NCBI RefSeq assembly: GCF_013694245.2
Contig: NZ_CP059322.2
Span: 5,277,001 to 5,341,000, forward strand
Origin: Micromonospora ferruginea
Lineage (GTDB): Bacteria > Actinomycetota > Actinomycetes > Mycobacteriales > Micromonosporaceae
Length of the DNA stretch: 64,000 nt
Direction of reading: 5' to 3'
Numbering within the stretch: position 1 is the first letter of the stretch; every line of letters begins with the position of its first letter. Below, one piece after another: positions 45,906-54,149 of the stretch. Below the pieces are notes generated by a model. The model did no database searches and had not been told where the DNA came from. It saw nothing but the letters and a program-made list of their open reading frames with translations. The position numbers were made by a program, and so were the translations under genes.

Positions 45906-45933
45906 TTGCAAGTAACCTACGGTGTCGTAACCT
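45906..45933 (+). promoter_or_regulatory. Promoter of hemolysin III gene: TTGCAA-N16-TAACCT
   Basis: -35 TTGCAA (45906-45911), 16-nt spacer and -10 TAACCT (45928-45933), 6 nt before GTG 45940. GTAACCT occurs twice here as a direct repeat. Confidence 0.6.
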
Positions 45934-45939
45934 GATGTC

Positions 45940-46617
45940 GTGACCACCTCCGCACCGCTCCGGCTCCGGCCGGTCGACATCGGAAAGCCGCGCATGCGCG
46001 GCTGGCTCCACGCGTACGCGTTCTTCGTCGCGCTCGTCTGCGGCATCGTGCTGTGTTCGATCGCCGCCACCCGGCCCGGGTGGGCGCCGCTGGTGAGCTG
46101 CCTGATCTACAGCCTCACCGTGTGCGGGCTCTTCGGCACCAGCGCGCTCTACCACCGGCGGGTCTGGTCCGAGCGCGGCTACCAGATCATGCGCCGGATG
46201 GACCACTCGATGATCTTCGTGTTCATCGCCGGCACCTACACGCCGTTCTGCGCGCTGCTGCTGGACACCCGGCACGCCACGATCATGCTCGGCCTGGTCT
46301 GGGGCGGCGCGCTGGCCGGCGTCGCGGTCAAGATGATCTGGCCGCACGCGCCGCGCTGGGTCTCCGCGCCGCTCTACCTGGCGCTCGGCTGGGTGGCGGT
46401 GGCGATGCTCCCGGAGATCCTGCACGTCGGCGGCGTCACCGCGCTGGTGCTGCTGAGCGTGGGCGGGGCGATCTACAGCGTGGGCGCGGTGTTCTACGCG
46501 CTGCGCCGGCCGAACCCGTGGCCCACCGTCTTCGGCCACCACGAGTTCTTCCACGCGTGCACGCTGGTCGCCGCGATCTGCCACCACATCGCGATCTACT
46601 TCGCGTTGTTCGCCTGA
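45940..46617 (+). CDS. Hemolysin III / PAQR family membrane protein
   Basis: 225 residues with seven hydrophobic helices. Family signatures: GTSALYHRRVW, RRMDHSMIFVFIAGTYTPF with conserved Ser/His/Asp, and the end GHHEFFHACTLVAAICHH, whose histidines with the early His/Asp match the zinc site of PAQR proteins. Some relatives act as hydrolases or affect membrane lipids; the role in this organism is unknown. GTG 45940 is 6 nt after TAACCT, so the mRNA is probably leaderless. A terminator follows. Confidence 0.92.
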   Translation: MTTSAPLRLRPVDIGKPRMRGWLHAYAFFVALVCGIVLCSIAATRPGWAPLVSCLIYSLTVCGLFGTSALYHRRVWSERGYQIMRRMDHSMIFVFIAGTYTPFCALLLDTRHATIMLGLVWGGALAGVAVKMIWPHAPRWVSAPLYLALGWVAVAMLPEILHVGGVTALVLLSVGGAIYSVGAVFYALRRPNPWPTVFGHHEFFHACTLVAAICHHIAIYFALFA

Positions 46618-46645
46618 ACCGGCCGCGACGACACCCGGACATGCA

Positions 46646-46675
46646 CGAGGGCCCCGCGCCGTTGCGGGGCCCTCG
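46646..46675. terminator. Bidirectional stem-loop between convergent genes
   Basis: Perfect 12-bp arms CGAGGGCCCCGC / GCGGGGCCCTCG with a 6-nt loop. It differs from the GCATTCTGC-loop family. Confidence 0.7.
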
Positions 46676-46692
46676 GGTCTGCGGGGTGTGGG

Positions 46693-46983
46693 TCAGGCCG
46701 GGTAGCCCGTGCCCGGACGGCGCACCTCGCGGTACTCCTCGCGCACGACCCGGTCGCCCTGCACCGGCACCACCGGCTCCGCGACGACCTGCTCGCGCAC
46801 CGGTGCGGCGACCACGCGGCGGCGGCTGTTCCAGAAGTAGAGCGTGGTGAGCAGGCCGGCGAGCCCGGCGAGCATGAGCACCCAGCCCACCACGTTGAGG
46901 TTCAGCCATCCCAGGTTGGCGTCGACGGCGAACGCGAAGATCGCGCCGACCGCGATGAGGAAGATGCTGGCACCGATGCCCAT
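46693..46983 (-). CDS. DUF6458-type small membrane protein, copy 1
   Basis: 96 residues, two TM helices (IFLIAVGAIFAFAVDA and VVGWVLMLAGLAGLLTTLYFW), then a basic RRR and a Val/Glu/Arg tail. The start MGIGASIFLIAVGAI and WLNLNVVGWV are shared with the second copy at 47694-47963. ATG 46983 follows AAGGAGGC. It is a small actinobacterial family of unknown function. Confidence 0.85.
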   Translation of the reverse strand: MGIGASIFLIAVGAIFAFAVDANLGWLNLNVVGWVLMLAGLAGLLTTLYFWNSRRRVVAAPVREQVVAEPVVPVQGDRVVREEYREVRRPGTGYPA

Positions 46984-47096
46984 GACGTCGCCTCCTTGGC
47001 GTCCTGCTGGCGTTTGCCCGCCGCGGCCATGGATGAGGTAGCGGCACGCATCGACATACCCAGGCGCTCTGATCGTCAATCAGGCAAGCTGGGCGC

Positions 47097-47627
47097 ATGA
47101 CGGACGGCAGGAACGGCCAGCGGACATTGGTGCTGCTGCGGCACGCCAAGGCCGAACAGTCCCCGGACGCCCCGGACGCCGAGCGGCCGCTGACCGCCCG
47201 GGGCCACGCCGACGCCGCCGCGGCCGGCGCCTGGCTGGCCCGGCACGAACTGCTGCCCGACGTGGTGCTCTGCTCGCCGGCCCGGCGCACCCGGCAGACC
47301 TGGCACGGCGTGGCGATGGGCATGACGGGGTCACCCGCCGAGGGCGGCCCGGCCGGTTCGACCCCGGCCGTGCGGTACGAGCCGACCGCGTACGAGGCGC
47401 ACCCGGACGAGTTGCTGGAACTGGTGCGGTCGGTCGACCCGGCGGCCGGCACGGTGCTGCTGATCGCGCACAACCCGGGCATCTCGCTGCTGTCGGCGCT
47501 GCTCGACCCGGACCGAGCGGACCCGGACGGCCTGCGCACCACCGACATCGCGGTGCACCGCCCCGCCACCCCCTGGCCCACCCTCACCCACACCCCTCTC
47601 CTCACCCGCCACACCGCCCGCGGCTGA
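47097..47627 (+). CDS. SixA-type histidine phosphatase
   Basis: 176 residues. The histidine-phosphatase signature VLLRHAKAEQ is at the N-terminus, PLTARGHADAAAAGAWL follows, CSPARRTRQTW carries the second Arg pair, and the second catalytic His is in LLIAHNPGIS. SixA removes phosphate from phosphohistidine in phosphorelay or PTS proteins; other small-molecule substrates cannot be excluded. ATG 47097 has no clear ribosome site and may be leaderless (CAAGCT box 6 nt upstream). It converges on a DUF6458 gene across palindrome copy B. Confidence 0.88.
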   Translation: MTDGRNGQRTLVLLRHAKAEQSPDAPDAERPLTARGHADAAAAGAWLARHELLPDVVLCSPARRTRQTWHGVAMGMTGSPAEGGPAGSTPAVRYEPTAYEAHPDELLELVRSVDPAAGTVLLIAHNPGISLLSALLDPDRADPDGLRTTDIAVHRPATPWPTLTHTPLLTRHTARG

Positions 47628-47630
47628 GGT

Positions 47631-47684
47631 GAAAGGAGGGGCCCCCGCTTAACGCATTCGGTAGAGGAGGGGGCCCCTGTTAAC
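47631..47684. repeat. Convergent-junction palindrome, copy B (variant loop)
   Basis: GGAGGGGCCCCCG and GGGGGCCCCT arms surround CTTAACGCATTCGGTAGAGG. The left half of the loop is conserved; the right half has changed. It lies between the SixA stop (47627) and the stop at 47694. Confidence 0.75.
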
Positions 47685-47693
47685 AACTCGGGG

Positions 47694-47963
47694 TCAGGAC
47701 GGCGGGGCCGTCGGCGGCGGCGGGTCGGGCGGGGGCGGCATCATCGCGGTCGGGTGCGAGAGCCGGTTCTCCTCCACGATGAGGGTGCGGGCCCGCTTGC
47801 GGCGGTCCTGCCAGAACCACAGCGTGGTCAGCAGGACGCCCAGCCCGGCCAGGATGAAGACCCAGCCGACCGCGCGCAGGTCGATCCACCAGACGTTGGC
47901 CCGGATGGCGAAGGTCATGATCGCGCCGAGCGCGATGAGAAAGATGGCGCTGCCAATGCCCAT
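47694..47963 (-). CDS. DUF6458-type small membrane protein, copy 2
   Basis: 89 residues, two TM helices (AIFLIALGAIMTFAI and VGWVFILAGLGVLLTTLWFW), a basic DRRKRAR stretch and a Pro-rich tail (MMPPPPDPPPPTAPP). About half of the residues match copy 1 in the membrane part; the tails differ. ATG 47963 encodes the same MGIG start. The two copies flank the SixA gene. Confidence 0.85.
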   Translation of the reverse strand: MGIGSAIFLIALGAIMTFAIRANVWWIDLRAVGWVFILAGLGVLLTTLWFWQDRRKRARTLIVEENRLSHPTAMMPPPPDPPPPTAPPS

Positions 47964-48064
47964 GTGCGCTGCACTCCCCCGTGCGATGGCCCTTGGGCGT
48001 GCTCCGGTCGTGGTCCGCGACGGTTACCCGCCCACCGGCGCGCCTATCCACCTGTGAGCCACCA

Positions 48065-48106
48065 ACGACGACGGCCGGCGGGATGTCGTCCGCCGGCCGT
48101 CGTCGT
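48065..48106 (-). terminator. Terminator hairpin of the acyl-CoA dehydrogenase gene
   Basis: Perfect 17-bp arms (48065-48081, 48090-48106), 44 nt beyond the stop. Confidence 0.65.
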
Positions 48107-48150
48107 GAGGGGGAGAATGATGCTTCAGGGGAGGATCACCCCGGAAGGGG

Positions 48151-50007
48151 TCAGAACGCCTCCTCCGGGAGGTCCATGATCTCCAGGTCGGCACCCTCGA
48201 TGATCCGCCGGTCCGCGCCGATACGGGGCAGCACCTCGCGGGCGAAGAACCGGGCGGCGGCCACCTTGCCGGTGTAGAACGCCTTGTCGGTGGCGGAGAC
48301 CTCGCCGGCCAGCGCCTTGAGCGCCACGTCCGCCTGCTTCTGCAGCAGCCAGCCGACCACCAGGTCGCCGATCGCCAGCAGGAACCGGCGGCTGCCCAGG
48401 CCGACCTTGTAGAGCGCGCGGGCGTCGCCGGCCTGGGCCTCGCCCAGCCAGCCGGTCATCACGCCGAGGATGTTCTGGATCTCGCCGAGCGCCTTGCCGA
48501 GCGCCTGGCGCTCCTCCTTGAGCTGGCCGTTGCCGGCCTCGGAGGTGATGTGCTCCTGGATCTCGCCGGCGACCGCCATCAGGGCCTTGCCGTTGTCCCG
48601 GACGATCTTCCGGAAGATCAGGTCGAGGCTCTGGATGGCCGTGGTGCCCTCGTAGAGGGTGTCGATCTTGGCGTCCCGGACGTACTGCTCCAGCGGGTAG
48701 TCCTGGAGGAAGCCGGAGCCGCCGTACGTCTGCAGCGACTCGTGGCCGAGCAGCTCGTACGCCCGCTCCGAGCCGACGCCCTTGACCAGCGGCAGGAGCA
48801 GGTCGTTGACCCGCTTGGCCAGCTTGGTGGCCTTCTCGTCACCGGCCGCCTCGGCGATCGCGACCTTGTCCTGCCAGCTCGCGGTGTAGCAGACCAGCGC
48901 GCGCAGGCCCTCGGCGTACGACTTCTGCAGGAGCAGCGAGCGGCGCACGTCCGGGTGGTGGGTGATGGTCACCCGGGGGGCGGTCTTGTCGGCCTGCTGG
49001 ATGAGGTCGGCGCCCTGCACCCGGTTCTTGGCGTACTCCAGCGCGTTCAGGTAGCCGGTGGAGAGCGTGGCGATGGCCTTGGTGCCGACCATCATCCGGG
49101 CGTACTCGATGATCATGAACATCTGGCGGATGCCGTCGTGCTTGTCGCCGAGCAGCCAGCCCTTGGCCGGCACACCGTGCTCGCCGAAGGTCACCTCGCA
49201 GGTGTTGGAGACCTTCAGGCCCATCTTGTGCTCGACGTTGGTGGCGAAGACGCCGTTGCGCTCGCCCAGCTCGCCGGTCTCGCCGTCGAAGTGGAACTTC
49301 GGCACGACGAAGAGGGACAGGCCCTTGGTGCCGGGGCCGCCCACGCCCTCCACGCCGACCGGGCGGGCCAGCACGTAGTGCACGATGTTGTCGCTCAGGT
49401 CGTGCTCACCGGAGGTGATGAAGCGCTTGACGCCCTCGATGTGCCAAGTGCCGTCCGGCTGCTGGACCGCCCGGGTGCGGCCGGCGCCCACGTCCGAGCC
49501 GGCGTCCGGCTCGGTGAGCACCATGGTCGAGCCCCACTGCTTCTCGATGAACAGCCGGGCCCACTTCTTCTGCTCCTCGTTGCCCTCGACGTGCAGCACG
49601 TGCGCGAAGGAGGGGCCGGAGGCGTACATCCAGACCGGGGCGTTGGCGCCGAGCACCAGCTCGGCGAGCGACCACCAGAGGGCGCGCGGGGCGTTCGTGC
49701 CGCCGAGCGCCTCGGGCAGGTCGAGGCGCCAGAACTCGGAGTCCATGAACGCCTGGTAGGACTTCTTGAACGACTCCGGCAGCGGCGCGGTGTGCGTCGC
49801 CGGGTCGAACACCGGCGGGTTGCGGTCGCTGTCCGTGTAGCTGGCGGCCAGGTCCTCGCGGGCCAGGCGGTCGACCTCGGAGAGGAAGCTGCGGGCGGTG
49901 TCGACGTCCAGATCCGTGTACGGCTCCTGGCCGAACGTCCGGTCCGCCCCGAATACCTCGAACAGGTTGAACTCGAGGTCCCGAAGGTTGCTCTTGTAGT
50001 GGGTCAT
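48151..50007 (-). CDS. Acyl-CoA dehydrogenase with C-terminal extension
   Basis: 618 residues. The flavin and substrate signatures VLTEPDAGSDVGAG and KRFITSGEHDL are present, and the likely catalytic Glu is in DTLYEGTTAIQ. An N-terminal helical part (MTHYKSNLRDLEFNLFEVFG) and a C-terminal extension of about 120 residues mark the long subfamily that includes DmdC-like enzymes. It oxidises acyl-CoA to enoyl-CoA; chain specificity is unknown. Upstream a TACAGT -10 box and a GTTAC/GTAAC palindrome suggest control by a TetR-type repressor encoded elsewhere. Confidence 0.92.
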   Translation of the reverse strand: MTHYKSNLRDLEFNLFEVFGADRTFGQEPYTDLDVDTARSFLSEVDRLAREDLAASYTDSDRNPPVFDPATHTAPLPESFKKSYQAFMDSEFWRLDLPEALGGTNAPRALWWSLAELVLGANAPVWMYASGPSFAHVLHVEGNEEQKKWARLFIEKQWGSTMVLTEPDAGSDVGAGRTRAVQQPDGTWHIEGVKRFITSGEHDLSDNIVHYVLARPVGVEGVGGPGTKGLSLFVVPKFHFDGETGELGERNGVFATNVEHKMGLKVSNTCEVTFGEHGVPAKGWLLGDKHDGIRQMFMIIEYARMMVGTKAIATLSTGYLNALEYAKNRVQGADLIQQADKTAPRVTITHHPDVRRSLLLQKSYAEGLRALVCYTASWQDKVAIAEAAGDEKATKLAKRVNDLLLPLVKGVGSERAYELLGHESLQTYGGSGFLQDYPLEQYVRDAKIDTLYEGTTAIQSLDLIFRKIVRDNGKALMAVAGEIQEHITSEAGNGQLKEERQALGKALGEIQNILGVMTGWLGEAQAGDARALYKVGLGSRRFLLAIGDLVVGWLLQKQADVALKALAGEVSATDKAFYTGKVAAARFFAREVLPRIGADRRIIEGADLEIMDLPEEAF

Positions 50008-50034
50008 GCTCGCTGGCCCCGCTTCCGGACAGGT

Positions 50035-50075
50035 GTTACCGATCAGTAACTCCAGACTGTATTACTCGCCGGTAG
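50035..50075 (-). promoter_or_regulatory. Promoter and operator of the acyl-CoA dehydrogenase gene
   Basis: The near-perfect palindrome GTTACCGATCAGTAAC (50035-50050) lies just downstream of a TACAGT -10 box (50061-50056). A weaker TTAC-N5-GGTA site (50062-50074) is upstream. Confidence 0.55.
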
Positions 50076-50123
50076 GCAACGACAACCCGATCTCGGAAGT
50101 GACAGCGATTACACACTTCCGGT

Positions 50124-51251
50124 TCACCCGTCGGCGGTGCCGACCTCCCAGCTCGGCACCGGAGCCGCGGCGGAACTGCGCGGGCCGGTGTATTCCATCA
50201 GGACCAGGGCGATGTCGTCGTCGAGACGGCCGTGCACCCACTCGACGAGCGCGGTCTCCAGCGAGGCGAGCCCGTCGCCGACCGTGCCGTGGCCGAGCAG
50301 GCGCCAGGCCCGGTCGGCGGTGGGGAAGAACTCACCGTCCCGCCGGGCCTCGCCCAGCCCGTCGGTGAACAGCAGCAGCCGGTCACCCGGCTCCAGCCGC
50401 TCCACCCGGGGCCGGACCACCGGCATGAACCCGAGCGGCGGCGCGGGCGCCGGCGGCTCCAGCGGGATCACCTGGCCCCGGCGCAGCAGCAGCGGCGACG
50501 GGTGCCCGCAGTTGACGATGGTGAGCGTGCCGCCGCGCTCCTCGACCAGCGCGGCGGTGACGAAGTCCTCGTCGCCCACGTTGCGGGCCACCGCCCGGTC
50601 CAGGTCGGTAACCACCGCGCGCAGGTCGGCCCGCTCGTAGGCCACGTGCCGGTAGGAGCCGAGCACGATGCTGGCCAACCGGACCGCGTCCAGACCCTTC
50701 CCGCGCACGTCGCCGATGATCATGCGGACGCCGTACGGGGTGTCCATCACCTCGTAGAGGTCGCCGCCGATCTCGGCGGTCGCGGTGGAGGAGATGTAGC
50801 GCGCGGCCACCGCCAGCGTGCCGACCTGCGGCCCGAGCGGACGCAGCACCGCCTGCTGGGCCACCGAGGCGAGCCGGGACAGCTCCGCGATCCGCTCGGC
50901 CTGACGTTGCCGCACCGCCGCCGTGGCCGCCGCGATCGCGGTGACCAGCGCGATCGCGGCCACGTTGACCGCGGTCACCAGCGAGGCGCCCCGCTCGCAC
51001 ACGGCGAACGTGATGCCGGCCGCGGTGGCCAGCGCGCCCACCGCGAGCACCACCCGCCAGGAGGCCAGCGCGGCGGCCAGCACCGGCGCGGCGGCCATCA
51101 GCGCGAGGTAGTGCGCCGGCCGACCGTCACCCGCCTCCACTGCGGACACGATCGCGAGCAGCGCGAGGGCCGCGCCGAGGCCGGCGCGGGATCCGGGGCT
51201 CAGCGGGCCGTGGCCCGGCTGGAAGGGTCGAGTGCGTACATCGGACAGCAT
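50124..51251 (-). CDS. SpoIIE/RsbU-type PP2C serine phosphatase with TM domain
   Basis: 375 residues. About four hydrophobic helices (residues 25-110) come first, then a short coiled linker (RQRQAERIAELSRLAS) and a PP2C-type phosphatase domain: ISSTATAEIGGDLYEV, VRMIIGDVRGKGLDAV, TIVNCGHPSPLLL, LLLFTDGLGEARRDGEFF and LDDDIALVLMEY. Metal-binding Asp residues are intact. Such phosphatases usually act on anti-sigma-factor antagonists; no antagonist gene is adjacent. Membrane sensing is inferred. Confidence 0.9.
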   Translation of the reverse strand: MLSDVRTRPFQPGHGPLSPGSRAGLGAALALLAIVSAVEAGDGRPAHYLALMAAAPVLAAALASWRVVLAVGALATAAGITFAVCERGASLVTAVNVAAIALVTAIAAATAAVRQRQAERIAELSRLASVAQQAVLRPLGPQVGTLAVAARYISSTATAEIGGDLYEVMDTPYGVRMIIGDVRGKGLDAVRLASIVLGSYRHVAYERADLRAVVTDLDRAVARNVGDEDFVTAALVEERGGTLTIVNCGHPSPLLLRRGQVIPLEPPAPAPPLGFMPVVRPRVERLEPGDRLLLFTDGLGEARRDGEFFPTADRAWRLLGHGTVGDGLASLETALVEWVHGRLDDDIALVLMEYTGPRSSAAAPVPSWEVGTADG

Positions 51252-51319
51252 GCCTGATGGATGTGAGCCGGAGAATGAACCTGGCCCGTCCGTCGCGGAA
51301 GTTCTGCCTGACGGGCCGG

Positions 51320-51955
51320 TCAGCCGAGCACCTCGTAGCGGACGTCCACCTCACCGAGACCGGTCGAGGCGATGGCCGCGAACGCGGCGCGGGACAGGTC
51401 GAGGCACCGGCCGTCGATGTACGGACCACGGTCGTTGATCCGGACCACCACGGACTTGCCGTTGGCCGGGTTGGTGACCCGGACCTTCGTGTTGAACGGC
51501 AGCGTCTTGTGCGCCGCGGTCAGCGCGTCCGGGTCGAACGTCTCGCCGTTGGCGGTCATCTGACCCTCGTCGTAGAAGGACGCGCCGCAGGAGCCGCTGT
51601 CCACGACCGTCGGGGCGGGGACCTTCTTCTTCGTGGCGGTCGGCTTCGGCGCCGCGGTCCGGGCCTTGCCACGCGACGCCGCCTGGGTGCGGGTCGGCTT
51701 CGCGCTCGGGCTGGCCGTCGGCGACGCGCTGAGGCTCGGCGAGGCCGACGCGCTCGGCGACGGCGCGGCCGAGGTGGGGGCGAGCGTGCTGGGCAGCGCC
51801 TCGACGGCGGCCGGCGCGTCCGTGGGCTCGCCGGAGGTGAGCTGCACCGCGCCGACGGTGCCGCCGACGGCGAGCGCCACGCCGACCGCCGCGGTGGCGG
51901 CGATGCCGGCGGGCGAGGAGAACAATCTGCGGGTACGAAGGTGCCTACCAGCCAC
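51320..51955 (-). CDS. RlpA-type double-psi beta-barrel secreted protein
   Basis: 211 residues: signal anchor (about 17-40), a Ser/Pro/Ala-rich wall linker with Lys stretch, then a DPBB domain (SGSCGASFYDEGQMTANGE, NTKVRVTNPANGKSV, INDRGPYIDGRCLDLS). RlpA proteins bind or cleave glycan strands of peptidoglycan; the SPOR domain of the E. coli protein is absent here. GTG 51955 follows AAAGGA at a spacing of 8-9. A palindrome ACTTC-C-GAAGT at 52011-52021 overlaps the likely -35. Confidence 0.88.
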   Translation of the reverse strand: MAGRHLRTRRLFSSPAGIAATAAVGVALAVGGTVGAVQLTSGEPTDAPAAVEALPSTLAPTSAAPSPSASASPSLSASPTASPSAKPTRTQAASRGKARTAAPKPTATKKKVPAPTVVDSGSCGASFYDEGQMTANGETFDPDALTAAHKTLPFNTKVRVTNPANGKSVVVRINDRGPYIDGRCLDLSRAAFAAIASTGLGEVDVRYEVLG

Positions 51956-52113
51956 CGGCCCGGTCCTTTCGTCAACTCAACAAACCGGCTCGGACCGTAA
52001 CGAGAGAAGCACTTCCGAAGTCAACGTGATCATGGTGGTATGCCCGTATTTACCCTGGTACGTGTAGCCGATCAAGCCACTACCGCTGGGCCGAACGGTG
52101 GAAGGTGTGCAGG

Positions 52114-52668
52114 ATGGAACGCGTGCTGAACCGTCGCCTGGTCGAGCTGTTCCGATGGGCCGACCCGGGGCCGGAGAGCAGCCACCTGGTCAGCGACCTC
52201 ACCGGCTGGTGGCACGACCCCCGGGTGCTCGCCGAGGTGGGGCCGGCGCTGGCCGGCCTGCACCCCGACGCGCGGCCGACCGTGGTGATCGCCCCCGAGG
52301 TGACCGGTCTGCTGCTCGGCCCGCTGGTCGCGGTCGCCGCCGGCGCGGGTTTCCTGCCCGCGTACAAGGCGGGCGGCGGGCGGCGGCGGATCGGGGCGAC
52401 ACGCTGGGCCGAGACCCCGCCGGACCACCGCGGGCAGCGGCTGCGCATCGGCGTGGACGGCCGGCGCCTCGGCCCGGGTGACCGGGTGCTGCTGGTGGAC
52501 GACTGGGTCGACACCGGCGCCCAGCTCGACGCGCTGCACCGGCTGGTCCGGGAAGCCGCCGCCGAACCGGTCGGCGCGGTCGCGCTGGTGTCGAGCTGCC
52601 CGCCCGCCGTGGCCGGGCGACTACGGCTGCGCGCCCTGCTCACCGGCGACCAGCTTCCCGACGCTTGA
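52114..52668 (+). CDS. Phosphoribosyltransferase-family protein
   Basis: 184 residues. The PRPP-binding loop VLLVDDWVDTGAQ is intact, and APEVTGLLLGPLVAVAAGAG with a following Lys region (PAYKAGGGRRR) resembles adenine phosphoribosyltransferase. The substrate is uncertain; a purine salvage role is the best guess. ATG 52114 is set by GGAAGG 9 nt upstream; GTG 52105 is in frame. Confidence 0.85.
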   Translation: MERVLNRRLVELFRWADPGPESSHLVSDLTGWWHDPRVLAEVGPALAGLHPDARPTVVIAPEVTGLLLGPLVAVAAGAGFLPAYKAGGGRRRIGATRWAETPPDHRGQRLRIGVDGRRLGPGDRVLLVDDWVDTGAQLDALHRLVREAAAEPVGAVALVSSCPPAVAGRLRLRALLTGDQLPDA

Positions 52669-52701
52669 CCTCAAGGAAGCTTCAACCCGGACGATCGCCT
52701 G

Positions 52702-53721
52702 ATGGACGACATCCTGGACGAGGCGTACCACCGGCTGCACCGCACCGGCCCCGAGTTCGAGGGCTGGCTCTCCAACCACGGGCCGATGGCCGCCGAGGCG
52801 CTGGTCCGGCACGGGCAGGGCGCGCGCGTGCACCGCTGGCTCGACGGCTACCTGCGCCGGCTGGACGAACTGCCGCGCGGGCTGCGGCCGATCGACGACT
52901 GGCGGGCCGCGCTCGGTGACCCGAAGCGGACCGGCGACTGGCTCCACCACTTCGACCGCGAGCTGCGCGAACGGCCGTGGCGGGAGGTGCTCGGCGAGTG
53001 GTGGCCCCGGCTGCTGCCCGGCATCGCGGCCGGCGCCACGCACGGGGTGATCCGGGTCGGGCACGCGGTGCGGGTGCTGCACGTCGACGGGGAGACCCCG
53101 GACCGCCGCGCCGAACTGGGCCAGGCGCTCGGCTACTGGGCGGCCCGCTGGCAGCCGGTGCCCGGCGCCGGCCCGCTCACCGGCCACTCCGACGTCGCGT
53201 CGGCGCTGGCCGGGGTGCCCCGGATCGCCGAACGGACCGGCGGCATCCGGGAACGGTTGGGCCGGCTGACCGGCGTACCCGGATGGGCCGGAGCGGTGAC
53301 CGCGCTGCGTGCGCCGGCCGACCCGGACGACGCCGCTCGCACGCTCACCGAGATGGTGCATCGGGCCGCGCTGGACTACCTGCGGTTCGGGCACGGTGAG
53401 CCGGTGATGCTGGTGCACGCGGTCACCGCGCCGACCGCGGTGCTGCGTACCCTGCCGGCCCTCGACCCGGCGCTGCGGGCGCCGAGCGTCGCCGCGGCCT
53501 GGTCCGCGACGGCGGCCGTGACCTCGGTGTACGCCGCACCCACGCCGGCCGCCTCGGCCCCGGTCGGCGGGTCCGCCGACCCGGACGAGGTGTTCGCCCG
53601 GGCGGCCCGGCACGGCGACGAGCACGTGGTGAAGCTGGCCGACGCGGTGCTGGAGACCTACGCGACGACAGGTGACCAGCGGGTGCTGGCCGCACCCGCC
53701 CACGCCGGGCGGCTGATCTGA
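52702..53721 (+). CDS. Questin-oxidase-like family protein
   Basis: 339 residues, mostly helical. It begins MDDILDEAYHRLHRTGPEFE with SNHGPMAAEALVRHG, has LLPGIAAGATHGVIRVGHAVR in the middle and FGHGEPVMLVHAVTAPTAVL near the end. The repeated His motifs (NHGPM, ATHGVIR-GHA, LVHAVTA, RHGDEHVVKL) match the questin oxidase-like family, once linked to Baeyer-Villiger oxidation in fungi; the bacterial role is unknown. A TTGACC/GACGAT promoter may precede ATG 52702. Confidence 0.82.
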   Translation: MDDILDEAYHRLHRTGPEFEGWLSNHGPMAAEALVRHGQGARVHRWLDGYLRRLDELPRGLRPIDDWRAALGDPKRTGDWLHHFDRELRERPWREVLGEWWPRLLPGIAAGATHGVIRVGHAVRVLHVDGETPDRRAELGQALGYWAARWQPVPGAGPLTGHSDVASALAGVPRIAERTGGIRERLGRLTGVPGWAGAVTALRAPADPDDAARTLTEMVHRAALDYLRFGHGEPVMLVHAVTAPTAVLRTLPALDPALRAPSVAAAWSATAAVTSVYAAPTPAASAPVGGSADPDEVFARAARHGDEHVVKLADAVLETYATTGDQRVLAAPAHAGRLI

Positions 53722-53722
53722 G

Positions 53723-53728
53723 TAGCCT
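53723..53728 (+). promoter_or_regulatory. -10 box (TAGCCT) of leaderless ASCH gene
   Basis: TAGCCT lies 7 nt before ATG 53736 and right after the previous stop. Confidence 0.5.
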
Positions 53729-53735
53729 CGGCAGG

Positions 53736-54149
53736 ATGTGGCCCCGCATCGGTGGACTGCGCGCGCTCGCCCTCGGCACCCCCGGCGGGCTGCGCGCCGA
53801 CCTCAACAACCTCGTGCTCGCCGGCGTGAAGACCGCCACCGCCGGGCTGATCGGCGAGTACGCCGAGGAGAACGAGGAGTTGGAGCACGTCGGCGAACGG
53901 CTGGCCCTGGTCGACGACCACGACGCGCTGGTCGGCGTGGTCGAGATCACCGGTGTCGAGGTGGTGCGCTTCGCCGACGTGCCGTGGGACTTCGCCCGCG
54001 CCGAGGGCGAAGGCGACCGGTCGATCGAGGAGTGGCGGGCCGGCCACGGCGCCTACTGGGCCCGGCAGGGCACGCCGGTGACCGACGACAGCCGGATCGT
54101 CTGCCTGCGCTTCCGGCTGGCGTCCGCCGAACGCAGCGTCGGCACGTAA
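53736..54149 (+). CDS. ASCH-domain protein
   Basis: 137 residues, the whole length being an ASCH (PUA-like) domain: VLAGVKTATAGLIGEYAEE, LVDDHDALVGVVEITGVEVVRF, the WDFARAEGEGDRSIEEWR block and the final IVCLRFRL. ASCH proteins bind RNA or nucleosides; some are N4-acetylcytidine amidohydrolases. ATG 53736 lies 7 nt after TAGCCT, so it is probably leaderless. It converges on the LLM gene across palindrome copy C. Confidence 0.87.
   Translation: MWPRIGGLRALALGTPGGLRADLNNLVLAGVKTATAGLIGEYAEENEELEHVGERLALVDDHDALVGVVEITGVEVVRFADVPWDFARAEGEGDRSIEEWRAGHGAYWARQGTPVTDDSRIVCLRFRLASAERSVGT

Noticed and set aside
51956..52100. c-di-AMP riboswitch before the rlpA-type gene
   Set aside because: I looked for the ydaO blocks seen at 63919-64000; they are absent here, and only a promoter and short palindrome are visible.
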